A DNA stretch of 64,000 nucleotides from JBOGXA01 sp050694175 (GTDB lineage Bacteria > Actinomycetota > CADDZG01 > WHSQ01). Positions 17,657 through 26,414 of this stretch are shown here, in pieces. Position numbers and translations under genes: made by a program. The notes beneath the pieces were generated by a model. That model made no database searches. It was given only the letters and a program-made list of their open reading frames with translations, and was not told the origin of the DNA. Each line of letters begins with the position of its first letter. Positions within the stretch are counted from its first letter, which is position 1. The stretch is from assembly GCA_050694175.1 (NCBI GenBank), contig JBOGXA010000019.1, forward strand, positions 1 through 64,000, read 5' to 3'.

Positions 17657-19066
17657 CTATGCCCTCCGTACGCTGGACCCCACGACCGCGATCACGAACG
17701 CGGCCAGGACCCACCCCCACGTCCGGGGCACGTCGATCGCCGCCCACGGCTGCTCACCCAGTCGACCCCCGACGGTCGCGATCCAACCCGAGAAGAGCCC
17801 CGCGAGGCGCGCGAGCGGGATGGCCATAGTCGGCGCGACAAGGCCCACCGCTCCGGCGGACAGGGCAAACATCGTGGCAGGAGCCACCGCAGGCGCTGCG
17901 AGGAGGTTGGCGAGGGGAGCGGCCAGCGACACCTGCCCGAAAACCAGCACGAGCAGCGGTGCAACCGCGATCTGCGCGGCCAGCGTCACCGCAAGCGGCA
18001 GCGCGAGCAGAGGAGGGAGGGTTGCCAGCGCTCGCACCAGCCGATCCGTCCACAACACGATCCCAGCGGTGGCCGCCGCGGACAGGTGAAGCCCGACCGA
18101 CAGGGCGAGGCCGGGACGAATCGCAACCACCGTCATGAGCGCGAGGCCGAGCGCGTTGAGCGGCTCGGTGCGGCGGCCATACGCAATTGCGGCGAGGCCG
18201 ATTCCGCCCATGACGGCTGCGCGCAGCACCGAAGGCTCGGGACCGACGATGAGTACATAGAAACCGAGCGCACACAGTCCTGCGGCCACGCGGGAAGCCC
18301 TTCCTAGACCACGGATGCCGCACATGACCGCGGCGAGCACGATCGTCACATTGGTGCCCGACACCGCGACAAGGTGAGAGAGGCCGGCGCGCCGGAGATC
18401 GGATTCGAGAGCGGGAGGCATGTCACTCGTGTCTCCGATCGACAATCCCCGCGCGAGCACGGCATTCTCGATATCAAGAGGGGAAGTCGCCGCCCTCAGG
18501 GAGCCGCGGAATCGGGCGGCCGCTCGGTTGAGAAGACCGTCGATCGGTCCGACCTCGACCTCTTGCGGTTCAAAAGCTGCGCCGGCTCCGAGCCTGCGCC
18601 GGGCCTGGTCGAAGGACTCGTCCCCAAGGGCAATCAGCCAACCGGTGATCCGCACGCGCGCTCCCGGATCGGCTCTAGGGATGTCTCCCACAACCGTGCC
18701 GGCATCCCGGATGGTCGGTCGACCGTCACATCGAAGCTCGTCGAGCGCGACCAGTGTGCCCAGGCCGCCCGCGCTCTCGACAATGTGGCCGCGCGCGTCA
18801 CAGTGTGGAATGCCGGAGGCCATATCGCCGACCACTGAACCGCCGGCAACCGCCACCGCCCCCGAGATCGTGCCGAGGCCGAACGCGGCCCCGGCGGTGG
18901 CCACCAGCCTGACCAGCGGCCTCCGGCGGGCCGCGAGGCCCGTGAGCGCGGCCGCCGATGCAATCATCCCGGCGCGCCCATCGACCCCGCCGAGTCCCGC
19001 GATCGCGCCCGCGGCGAGAGCGCCCGTTGCCAGCCACACCCGGCCCAGGGTGCGGGGGCGACTCAC
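17657..19066 (-). CDS. comEC: ComEC/Rec2-family DNA-uptake channel, short form
   Basis: A 469-residue polytopic membrane protein with the Competence domain of ComEC, which carries single-stranded DNA across the membrane. The N-terminal DUF4131-like part covers about 1-190 and the channel domain about 200-455. The segment LSHLVAVSGTNVTIVLA is diagnostic. The protein ends there: the C-terminal metallo-beta-lactamase domain of full ComEC (usually 700-800 residues) is absent. It starts at GTG 19064-19066, overlapping the comEA stop by four bases. No separate nuclease domain gene lies next to it. Confidence 0.9.
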   Translation of the reverse strand: MSRPRTLGRVWLATGALAAGAIAGLGGVDGRAGMIASAAALTGLAARRRPLVRLVATAGAAFGLGTISGAVAVAGGSVVGDMASGIPHCDARGHIVESAGGLGTLVALDELRCDGRPTIRDAGTVVGDIPRADPGARVRITGWLIALGDESFDQARRRLGAGAAFEPQEVEVGPIDGLLNRAAARFRGSLRAATSPLDIENAVLARGLSIGDTSDMPPALESDLRRAGLSHLVAVSGTNVTIVLAAVMCGIRGLGRASRVAAGLCALGFYVLIVGPEPSVLRAAVMGGIGLAAIAYGRRTEPLNALGLALMTVVAIRPGLALSVGLHLSAAATAGIVLWTDRLVRALATLPPLLALPLAVTLAAQIAVAPLLVLVFGQVSLAAPLANLLAAPAVAPATMFALSAGAVGLVAPTMAIPLARLAGLFSGWIATVGGRLGEQPWAAIDVPRTWGWVLAAFVIAVVGSSVRRA

Positions 19067-19704
19067 AGAGTCACATAGGGGCGCATGCTCTCGAGCGTCG
19101 CCGGACCTATGCCGGTTACCTCCAGCAACTGGTCGATGGACTCGAACGAGCCGATCTGGGTGCGGTACTCAACGATTGCCTGAGCTTTTACCGGACCGAT
19201 TCCGGGAATCTGCTCGAGCGCCACGACGTCGGCCGAGTTGATGTCGACGGCGGCGGGCGCTCCGGGAGATGCGCCCGGGATCGGAGACGCGGCGGCCCCG
19301 GCCGTTTCACCCCGCCTAGCCACGAACACCTGAACGCCGTCGGCGAGTGGTTCCGCGAGATTCAGGGCGTCGAGATCTGCACGGCGCGTCGGGCCGCCCG
19401 CCGCGGCGATTGCATCCGCAACACGCCGGCCGTCGGCCAGCTCGTAGAGGCCGGGCTTGCGCACGGCGCCGGCGACGTGCACCGCAAGGAGTCCCGCAGT
19501 GGCCGCGTCGCCCGGGCCCGTTGTTTCTGCCGCGGGAATCGCCGGGGGCGCGATGACCGCGGTTGCGGACCGTCCGAACAGTGCAATCCCGCCGACAACT
19601 AGGGCCGCGGCGAGGCCGGCAACGACCCACACGTCCCGGCGCGTGCCGGCCAACTCGGACAGACGCTCGCGCAAATCCTTCTTGACCACGATGTCGGGAG
19701 GCAT
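19063..19704 (-). CDS. comEA: ComEA-family DNA-binding protein
   Basis: A 213-residue DNA receptor for natural transformation. One membrane segment lies near residues 28-47. An SLBB domain (about 80-140, VHVAGAVRKPGLYELADG) and a C-terminal helix-hairpin-helix pair (VDINSADVVALEQIPGIGP and EVTGIGPATLESMRPYV) bind DNA outside the membrane. I use ATG 19702-19704 (MPPDIVVKK). It is translationally coupled to comEC. An 18-bp palindrome lies 34 bases upstream of this start. Confidence 0.94.
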   Translation of the reverse strand: MPPDIVVKKDLRERLSELAGTRRDVWVVAGLAAALVVGGIALFGRSATAVIAPPAIPAAETTGPGDAATAGLLAVHVAGAVRKPGLYELADGRRVADAIAAAGGPTRRADLDALNLAEPLADGVQVFVARRGETAGAAASPIPGASPGAPAAVDINSADVVALEQIPGIGPVKAQAIVEYRTQIGSFESIDQLLEVTGIGPATLESMRPYVTL

Positions 19705-19737
19705 ACGCGCAATGTTGCTACCGGTGGTTGACCGTGG

Positions 19738-19755
19738 GTGTGGCGCGCGCCACAC
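19738..19755. promoter_or_regulatory. Palindrome GTGTGGCGCGCGCCACAC, possible operator
   Basis: A perfect 18-bp palindrome in the 89-base gap between divergent comEA and the Eis-like gene. Its 16-bp core TGTGGCGCGCGCCACA recurs at 59251-59266, also intergenic. The spacing TGTG-N8-CACA is that of CRP/FNR-family sites, though the inner bases differ from the usual A and T. The function is inferred only. Confidence 0.4.
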
Positions 19756-19793
19756 GCGGCGGTGGGGTGGGCCGCTCCCACTAGGATCAGGTC

Positions 19794-21017
19794 GTGACCA
19801 CGGAGATCCGGGCCTGTCGGCCCGACGAGTTCGAGCGCTGGCTCAAGGTCTGCTGGAGCACGTTCGGGATCGAACTGCGCGCCGACGACCCCGAGCGAAC
19901 CGCCCGTTATCTCGAGCTGGATCGGACAGTGGGCGCGTTCGTCGACGACGAGCTTGTCGGCACTACCGCCGCGTTCTCCTTCACGCTGACCGTTCCCGGC
20001 GGATATGTGCCCGCAGCCGGCATAACCATGGTCACCGTCCTCCCAAGTCATCGTCGCCGAGGGCTGCTCACCGCGATGATGCATCGGCAGCTCGAGGACG
20101 TTCACGACCGGCGCGAGCCGCTTGCCGTCCTGTGGGCGTCCGAGGGCGATATATACGAACGCTTTGGCTACGGGATGGCGACCCTCAACGCACCTATTGA
20201 CATCGAGCGCGACCGTGCGCGCTTTCGCTCCGACCAGCCACCTACGGGAACGATTCGGATACTCGAAAAAGACACCGCGCTCAAGACCCTGCCCGAGATC
20301 TACGAGAGAGTGTGCGCGCAGATCCCCGGCATGTATGCGCGCACGCCCGACTGGTGGGAGGCCCACCGCCTTTACGACCCGGAGCACGATCGTGACGGCG
20401 GGGGGCCCATGAACTGTGCGGTGCTGGACATCGACGGCCGCGCCGAGGCCTACGCTCTCTATAGGCTGCACAACGAATGGCGCGACACCTCCCCCACAGG
20501 CTTTCTGGAGGTGCTCGAAGCACTGGGAGCGACGCCGATCGCCACCAGGGAGATATGGCGCTTCTTATTCGGGATCGACCTGATGACTCGCGTTAAGGCG
20601 TACCACCAGCCGGTTATGCACCCACTCCACTTCATGCTGGCGGAACCTCGCCGGCTGCGCTCTCAGGTATCGGATGGTCTATGGGTCCGCGTCATTGACG
20701 TGAAAGAGGCACTCGAGAGTCGCTCCTACGCGCTCGAAGGGTCGCTCGTCCTCGACATCCAGGACCCATTGCTGCCGACGAACCACGGGCTGTGGAGGCT
20801 CACGGTCGAGGGCAGGACGACCTCCGTCGAGCGTACCGACGACGCCGCCGACCTGAGCGTGCCGGTTGCGCGGCTGGGCTCCGTCTATCTCGGAGGCTTC
20901 ACCTTCACGCAGTGGGCCGGCGCGGGGGACGTGAGAGAGCTGCGACCCGGTGCGGCGGCGGCCGCCGACCTGCTGTTCCACACAACAACGACGCCGTGGT
21001 GCCCCGAGGTCTTTTAG
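19794..21017 (+). CDS. Eis-like GNAT N-acetyltransferase
   Basis: A 407-residue protein of the enhanced-intracellular-survival (Eis) type. Two GNAT-like domains are followed by a sterol-carrier-like C-terminal domain. The acetyl-CoA loop is VTVLPSHRRRGLLTAMM (about 80-96), and the candidate acid Tyr lies in SEGDIYERFGYG. The protein ends in a free Phe (WCPEVF), as in Eis, where the terminal carboxylate helps catalysis. Mycobacterial Eis acetylates aminoglycosides and other amines; the substrate here is unknown. It starts at GTG after an AGGA site and is divergent from comEA. Confidence 0.85.
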   Translation: MTTEIRACRPDEFERWLKVCWSTFGIELRADDPERTARYLELDRTVGAFVDDELVGTTAAFSFTLTVPGGYVPAAGITMVTVLPSHRRRGLLTAMMHRQLEDVHDRREPLAVLWASEGDIYERFGYGMATLNAPIDIERDRARFRSDQPPTGTIRILEKDTALKTLPEIYERVCAQIPGMYARTPDWWEAHRLYDPEHDRDGGGPMNCAVLDIDGRAEAYALYRLHNEWRDTSPTGFLEVLEALGATPIATREIWRFLFGIDLMTRVKAYHQPVMHPLHFMLAEPRRLRSQVSDGLWVRVIDVKEALESRSYALEGSLVLDIQDPLLPTNHGLWRLTVEGRTTSVERTDDAADLSVPVARLGSVYLGGFTFTQWAGAGDVRELRPGAAAAADLLFHTTTTPWCPEVF

Positions 21018-21024
21018 CGGGACT

Positions 21025-23505
21025 CTAAGTTTCGACGACCAGCGAAACGAGCTTAGGCGGCTTCGTTATGACTTTGGCGGGGTCCCGGCCCCCGAGGTGC
21101 GACCGCACCTTGTCGGACGCGAGCGCGCGCGACACCATCTCTGCTTCCTGGACGTCCGCCGGAACCGAGATCGTGTCACGCACCTTCCCGTTGACCTGCA
21201 CCACCATCGTGACCTCTTCCTCGGCCGCCAGCTCCTCGTCGAAGGGCGGCCACGGTTGCTCGTGGATCGAGTCGTCGTGCCCGAGGCGATGCCACTGCTC
21301 CTCGGCGATGAAGGGCGCCATCGGGGCCAGCATCTTCAAGAGCGCCTCGAGCAGCTCTCGCATGACCTGGGGGTGGCCGCCGCCCACGGTCCTGTAGCGA
21401 TACCCCTGGTTCACGAGCTCCATCATGCGTGCGGTCGCGGTGTTGAACGAGAACCTCTCGTAATCGTCGGTAACGACTTTGATCGTGCGATGAATGTGAC
21501 TGCGGAGCGCGATCTCGGCCGGACCGGAGTGCGACTCTCCGACGTCGACGGCATCACGGCTCTCTTCACAGAGCCTCCATACGCGCTGGAGCCACGGAAA
21601 CGTAACGCGCCCGATCGATGTGACGCCCTCCAGCGGCCAGTCGAAGTCTTGCTCCGGGGGCCCCGAGAAAAGCATGTAGAGGCGCAGGGCGTCTGCTCCA
21701 TAGAGCTCGAAGGCCTCGGCGGGTTCGACGATGTTGCCGCGCGACTTCGACATCGCCTTGCCACCCATGGTGACCATTCCCTGATTGAGAAGGTGCGGGA
21801 AGGGTTCGGGATCGTCGACCATGCCCATGTCCATCAGGACCTTCTGGAAAAAGCGGGCGTAGATGAGGTGCATCACAGCGTGGGTGATCCCGCCTGAATA
21901 CTGGTCGATGGGCATCCACTGCCCCACGATCTCCTGATCGAAGGGGGCCGCATCGTTGTGCGGGTCCAGGTAGCGGATGAAATACCACGACGAGTCGAAG
22001 AACGTGTCCATCGTGTCGGTCTCTCGCCGCGCCGGCTTCGCGCATTTCGGGCACTCCACGTTCACCCACTCGGCGACTGAGGCGAGTGGAGACGACTCGC
22101 CCGTAGGGGTGAAATCGACGATGTCCGGGAGCACCACCGGCAGCTGATCGTCGGGCACCGGAACCTCGCCGCAATCGTCGCAGTGCACGATCGGGATGGG
22201 AGTACCCCAGTACCGCTGCCGGCTTATCAGCCAGTCGCGGAGCCTGAAGTTGACCGAGGCGCGCCCAAGCCCCTTCTCCTCCAGCCAGTCGGTGACCTTC
22301 TGTATTGAGATATCCGCCGGAGTGCCGTCAAACCCATCGCTGTTGACCATCGCGCCCTCGTGCGGGTACGCCTCGACCATCTCGTCTGGGTCGATCGATC
22401 TCCCCTCGGGTTGGATGACGATGCGGACCGGCAAACCGTAGCGGCGCGCAAACTCAAAGTCGCGCTGGTCGTGGGCCGGGACGGCCATGATGGCCCCGGT
22501 TCCGTAGTCCATGAGCACGTAGTCGGCAATCCAAATCGGTATTCGCTCGCCGTTCACCGGGTTGATCGCGTAGCGGTCGAGGAAGAGACCCTCCTTGGCG
22601 CGTTCGGTAGAGGTCCGGTCGATGTCGGTGAGCCGCGCAACCTCGGCCCGGAACTCTTCGACTTCAGCCTCCTTCTGGGTTCCGTCGACGAGGCGGTCAA
22701 CGAGAGGATGCTCCGGCGCGAACACGAAGAACGTCGCGCCCCACAAGGTGTCGGGCCGCGTGGTGAAGACGGTGACCGGCTCGTCGAGATCCTCTAACCG
22801 GAACTCGACCTCGGCCCCCCGCGATCGCCCGATCCAGTTCGCCTGGATCATCTTGAGCCGCTCGGTCCAGCCCTGATTCATCTCGAGGTCGTCGAGCAGC
22901 CTGTCTGCGTAATCCGTGATCTTTAGGAACCATTGGGTCAGATACCGCTTAGTGACCGCTGTGCCGCAGCGTTCGCAGCGTCCCGCGATCACCTGTTCGT
23001 TGGCGAGGACGGTCTTGTCCACCGGGCACCAGTTCGCCGCCGCCTTCTTGCGGTATGCCAGCCCCCGCTCATAGAAGCGCAGGAAGAACCACTGATTCCA
23101 CTTGTAGAAGCCCGGATCGCACGTATAGAAGACGCGGTCCCAGTCGAACGAGTAGCCGAGGCGCTCCATCGACGCTCGATGCATATCGATGTTGTCGTAG
23201 GTCCACTTCCTGGGATTGATCCCACGCTTGATGGCAGCGTTCTCGGCCGGGAGCCCAAACGCGTCCCACCCGATCGGATTGCACACGTCGTACCCGCGCA
23301 TCCGAAAGAAGCGAGCGATCGCGTCGTTGATGGTGAAGATCTCGACGTGACCCATATGCAGATCTCCGGATGGGTACGGGAACATCGTCACCGTGTAGCG
23401 TTTCTTGTCTGGATCGGGGACTTTGGGGGCGGCCCACAGACGCGCATTGATCCACGCCTTCGACCAGCGCTCTTCTATGTCGTGAAAGGTGTAGTCACGC
23501 TCCAT
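21025..23505 (-). CDS. leuS: Leucyl-tRNA synthetase
   Basis: An 826-residue class I synthetase that charges tRNA-Leu. The HIGH-type motif is HMGH at 50-53 (YPSGDLHMGH) and the KMSKS-type motif is GKAMSKS near residue 583. The editing CP1 domain with TTRPDTLWGATF is present. The C-terminus (VVQVNGKVRDTISVPA) is the normal tRNA-binding end. A GGTGAG site precedes the ATG. Only 32 bases separate it from the lipoprotein gene upstream, so there is no room for a T-box leader. Confidence 0.97.
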   Translation of the reverse strand: MERDYTFHDIEERWSKAWINARLWAAPKVPDPDKKRYTVTMFPYPSGDLHMGHVEIFTINDAIARFFRMRGYDVCNPIGWDAFGLPAENAAIKRGINPRKWTYDNIDMHRASMERLGYSFDWDRVFYTCDPGFYKWNQWFFLRFYERGLAYRKKAAANWCPVDKTVLANEQVIAGRCERCGTAVTKRYLTQWFLKITDYADRLLDDLEMNQGWTERLKMIQANWIGRSRGAEVEFRLEDLDEPVTVFTTRPDTLWGATFFVFAPEHPLVDRLVDGTQKEAEVEEFRAEVARLTDIDRTSTERAKEGLFLDRYAINPVNGERIPIWIADYVLMDYGTGAIMAVPAHDQRDFEFARRYGLPVRIVIQPEGRSIDPDEMVEAYPHEGAMVNSDGFDGTPADISIQKVTDWLEEKGLGRASVNFRLRDWLISRQRYWGTPIPIVHCDDCGEVPVPDDQLPVVLPDIVDFTPTGESSPLASVAEWVNVECPKCAKPARRETDTMDTFFDSSWYFIRYLDPHNDAAPFDQEIVGQWMPIDQYSGGITHAVMHLIYARFFQKVLMDMGMVDDPEPFPHLLNQGMVTMGGKAMSKSRGNIVEPAEAFELYGADALRLYMLFSGPPEQDFDWPLEGVTSIGRVTFPWLQRVWRLCEESRDAVDVGESHSGPAEIALRSHIHRTIKVVTDDYERFSFNTATARMMELVNQGYRYRTVGGGHPQVMRELLEALLKMLAPMAPFIAEEQWHRLGHDDSIHEQPWPPFDEELAAEEEVTMVVQVNGKVRDTISVPADVQEAEMVSRALASDKVRSHLGGRDPAKVITKPPKLVSLVVET

Positions 23506-23537
23506 CGTTTCTCACCATAAATGCTCTACCCCGTGAC

Positions 23538-24332
23538 TCACTTGCAGTGGGCGAAGGGGGCTTCTCCGAACTCCGGAAACGAAACCAGTTCCTCGAAGGA
23601 CACCGTCTGGCGCTCGGTGGTCCCGGGCTCTAGCTGCGGGGTGTCGGCGCGAAAGAAACTGCGCTCGAGCCGGTAGTCGTCTCCGACGGCCGTCGCGCTG
23701 GAGATAACGACGAAGGGCACCCCCCCATCGACCGAGGTCGGGGCGCCGCAGTCCGACGCCTCGAGGTGACCCACGCTTCCGCCGTATGGGAACAGGTTGC
23801 CGTAGGGACCGTCTTGCATCGTGACCTGGACCGGCTCGCCGTCTGACACGGTGATGAGGGCAAAGAACTGGGTAGACGCGCCCGAAGTGGCGACGATCAC
23901 GATCTCGCCTCCGGGCCCGAAGCCGACCGGAGTGACGGAGTCGAGCGCCGGAAGCCCGAGATCGAAGGACATCTGGGGCTCGTCGATCGCGACCACGCCC
24001 GCGACCGCTCTGGATTCGACGGACACAAACGCCTGACAGCCCGGCCCCCCCGACCTGTCAATCGCCAGCGCGATCCGCTCCGAAGCGCCGTCACCGTCAA
24101 GGTCCCCGGCCAGCCCGCGGCCCTTGGGGTGCCGGAGCGCCTGGACCTCGTTGGGGCAGTCGGTGGTTCCGGCAGGGGTCGGGCTCGGCAGGGGGCTGGG
24201 GCTCGGTGTCGGGCTCACGGCGGGCGTCGATGGGGCCGGCGTCGCCGCCGGGCCGTCGTCGTCGCTACACGCCGGGAGCAGCAATGCGGTCGCACAAACG
24301 AGCGTCACGAGCCCTTTCGTCCCTCTCCTCAT
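23538..24332 (-). CDS. Putative lipoprotein, unknown function
   Basis: A 264-residue secreted lipoprotein. From the ATG at 24330-24332 there is a basic start, a hydrophobic stretch and a lipobox LLPAC with Cys22. A Ser/Thr/Pro-rich linker of about 35 residues follows, then a globular part. DLDGDGASERIALAID resembles a calcium-binding/FG-GAP-like loop. The rest (about 100-260) matches no family I recognise. It lies directly upstream of leuS on the same strand. A later alternative start would remove the signal, so this start is preferred. Confidence 0.75.
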   Translation of the reverse strand: MRRGTKGLVTLVCATALLLPACSDDDGPAATPAPSTPAVSPTPSPSPLPSPTPAGTTDCPNEVQALRHPKGRGLAGDLDGDGASERIALAIDRSGGPGCQAFVSVESRAVAGVVAIDEPQMSFDLGLPALDSVTPVGFGPGGEIVIVATSGASTQFFALITVSDGEPVQVTMQDGPYGNLFPYGGSVGHLEASDCGAPTSVDGGVPFVVISSATAVGDDYRLERSFFRADTPQLEPGTTERQTVSFEELVSFPEFGEAPFAHCK

Positions 24333-24430
24333 CCTCCGCAATGGTAGGGGCGTCCCGGCTTCCCTTGGCAACGAATGGCGGCGGGCGTACCGTGGAGTCG
24401 CTGGCTCTATACGCGCGGGAGGTGGTTGCG

Positions 24431-24859
24431 ATGGAGGCGCGTCGCATTCTCGTCGTCGCCAATCAGACGCTCGGAGGACCGACGCTGAGACGCGAGCTGC
24501 AACGGCAGATGGATGAGGGGCCCTGCCGCTTCACGCTCCTCGTGCCGGCGACCCATCCTCACGAGCACGCGACCTGGACCGAGGAGGATGCCCGAGCGCT
24601 CGCGCATCGACGGCTGGAGGCGGCTCTCGCCAGCCTGCAGGAGACGGGGGCCGAAGTCGACGGCATGGTCGGTGACGAAAGCCCGGTCCTCGCCGTCAAC
24701 GATGCGCTCATCGGTAAACGCTTCGACGAGATCATCCTGTCGACGCTACCGTCGGGCGCATCCCGGTGGCTCAAACAGGACCTCCCGCACCGTATCGAGC
24801 GGCGCTTCAAGTTACCGGTGACGACCGTGATCGCGGAGCGGATGCCGTCGCCGGCGTGA
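24431..24859 (+). CDS. Universal-stress-like protein (HUP fold), unknown function
   Basis: A 142-residue soluble protein with an alternating beta/alpha pattern: RILVVANQTLGG at the start, FTLLVPATHP, then DEIILSTLPSG and SRWLKQDLPHRIERRF, ending in TTVIAER. This pattern resembles UspA-like proteins common in actinobacteria. The ATG at 24431 fits the domain start; the frame is open further upstream but that part overlaps the divergent lipoprotein gene. No nucleotide-binding G-x2-G-x9-G motif is clear, so ATP binding is uncertain. Confidence 0.75.
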   Translation: MEARRILVVANQTLGGPTLRRELQRQMDEGPCRFTLLVPATHPHEHATWTEEDARALAHRRLEAALASLQETGAEVDGMVGDESPVLAVNDALIGKRFDEIILSTLPSGASRWLKQDLPHRIERRFKLPVTTVIAERMPSPA

Positions 24860-24866
24860 TCGCCGG

Positions 24867-25435
24867 TTAGGAAGCCTTACGAATCTCTTCGACCAAGCGG
24901 GTCCTGAGTTCGTGGGGGGAGCCGCCCAGCTCCTCTATCAACCGCGTGCCCAGCGCCGAGCGGTCGCCGAGTATCGCCAGCAACACGTGCTCCCCGCCGA
25001 TGTACCTGTGTCCGAGCTTGAGGGCTTCCCAGAGACTCCTTTCCAGAGCGCGCTTCGATTTCGGGGTGAGCGGCATGTGTCCCCAGCGCCCCGTTCTCTT
25101 GCACGACGACTGCGGTCGCGCATCAAGCGCGCCGGGCCCAAAGGTCTCCTCACGCGTTTGCGAATCTCGTCGAGGTCGATGCCGATAGTCCGCAAGGCGT
25201 CGGCGTCGCGCGCCCAGTCTTCTCCGGCTGTGCCCAGAGTCGTCCCCAGCAGGGCTGAGAAGTTGCTCACCTCGATGCCGGACCTCTGCAGCACGAGGGT
25301 GGCAGCCCCGAGGTCCTCACTGACGAGGGCCAGGACGAGATGCTCCGTGCCGATATAGCCGTGTCCAAGTGCGCGCGCCTGAAGCTGCGCTAACTCGACC
25401 GTTCGCCGGGCGGTGTGCGTAAACCGTTCGAACAT
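24867..25435 (-). pseudogene. Clp N-terminal double-domain protein, frameshifted
   Basis: Two Clp_N repeats, the substrate/adaptor-binding fold of ClpA/ClpC, without any ATPase domain. Repeat 1 runs from ATG 25433-25435 (MFERFTHTARRTVELAQ, then LGHGYIGTEHLVLAL). Repeat 2 (MPLTPKSKRALERS, then LGHRYIGGEHVLLAIL) ends at 24867 but is in another frame. The frames join near 25148-25153: adding one G would give LDEIRKRVEETFGPGALDA, as in family members. The gene shares a base (TGATG) with the HTH gene upstream. It may be a real pseudogene or a homopolymer sequencing error. Confidence 0.8.
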
Positions 25436-25668
25436 CAGCGGCGCCTCCGCCCAAATCCGCGCCCGCCGGCATGCTTCTTGTGAACCGCCTGGCGGCTGAC
25501 GCCGAGGGCGTCGGCGATCTCCTGCCACGACCAACCTTGGTTGCGCGCGTTGCGCACCTGTACGCTCTCGAGCTGTTCGAGGAGCTTGCGGAGAGCCGCC
25601 ACAGCCCGCAGGCCGACGTCCGGATCCTTGCTGTCGGCTGCACCTGCAAGCTTCGTTGTCTGCGTCAT
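25435..25668 (-). CDS. Small helix-turn-helix DNA-binding protein
   Basis: A 77-residue basic protein. The helix-turn-helix is WSWQEIADALGVSRQAVHKK (about 47-66), followed by a Gly/Arg-rich tail. A coiled stretch at about 17-38 could dimerise. HTH proteins of this type often precede a Clp_N gene in actinobacteria, as here. The promoter directly upstream contains a perfect palindrome, and its -10 box lies six bases from the ATG, which suggests autoregulation and a leaderless mRNA. Confidence 0.85.
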   Translation of the reverse strand: MTQTTKLAGAADSKDPDVGLRAVAALRKLLEQLESVQVRNARNQGWSWQEIADALGVSRQAVHKKHAGGRGFGRRRR

Positions 25669-25674
25669 TGTGTC

Positions 25675-25704
25675 ATCCTAGATTGACAGACCCCAGTCTG
25701 TCAA
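25675..25704 (-). promoter_or_regulatory. Leaderless promoter with embedded palindromic operator
   Basis: On the minus strand, TTGACA (25699-25704) and TAGGAT (25675-25680) are 18 bases apart. The ATG follows after six bases, the spacing of leaderless genes. A perfect 9-bp inverted repeat, TTGACAGAC / GTCTGTCAA around a 4-base centre (25683-25704), overlaps the -35 box and spacer. A further TTGACA lies at 25710-25715. Confidence 0.65.
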
Positions 25705-25706
25705 CC

Positions 25707-26294
25707 CTAATTGACACCTGCCCGAATCACGACGAGATCCTTCCACGACCAGACGATCTCCGTCGCATAACCTGTCTCCTCGAGCCAGCGCAACTGGTCG
25801 TCGGCTCGGTCGGGACGGTCGAAGTCCGGGGTCAACGGCGCGACCGCGTCCTCGGGGCGAGCGGGGACGACCACATCGCCGAGAACGAAGAGGCCTCCGA
25901 GGGGCAAGGCGCCCGCGATGCGAGCGAACAAATCCCTCTTTCCGTCGGAGGGAAGATGGTGGATCGCGAGAGCCGACACGACGAGCTCGAAGGGACCAGG
26001 TGGCAGAGGGTCTTCGAGCCGCCCTACCCGCAAGTCGACGCGATCACTGGGGAGCGTGTCGCGGGCGACATCGAGCATTGACCGGCTCATGTCGATGCCG
26101 ACCAGGTAGGCCCGCCGGTGAAGGGCCAGCACCCGGCGGGCCGTCTCGCCCGTGCCGGCGCCGAGATCGAGGATCCGTTCGGGCACAACGCCCACCGTGG
26201 CGCCGGCAACGGCGTCTTGCATTTCATCGTAGCGGCCGAGCTCGGAGCGGATCAGATCCAGGTACGTGGCGGGGTCGAAATGAAACTGCGACAT
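25707..26294 (-). CDS. Class I SAM-dependent methyltransferase
   Basis: A 195-residue methyltransferase. Motif I is ILDLGAGTGETARRVL (about 41-56), the acidic residue of motif II is in VGIDMSRSMLDVA, and FELVVSALAIHHLP is the post-I/motif IV region. The family (Methyltransf_25-like) covers many acceptors, so the substrate is open. It ends 39 bases before the HTH gene, same strand, but that gap holds the HTH promoter, so they are probably separate units. Confidence 0.85.
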   Translation of the reverse strand: MSQFHFDPATYLDLIRSELGRYDEMQDAVAGATVGVVPERILDLGAGTGETARRVLALHRRAYLVGIDMSRSMLDVARDTLPSDRVDLRVGRLEDPLPPGPFELVVSALAIHHLPSDGKRDLFARIAGALPLGGLFVLGDVVVPARPEDAVAPLTPDFDRPDRADDQLRWLEETGYATEIVWSWKDLVVIRAGVN

Positions 26295-26414
26295 CGCCCC
26301 ATCCTCTCCGACGACGGGTACTCCAGTAGTGTCGGCGCCGTGAACTGTCCAGTGGGGCGGCCCCCACCCGGCGATGTCTAGGGCCGGGCAACCAGGCCGT
26401 AAGAGCGCCGGCTA

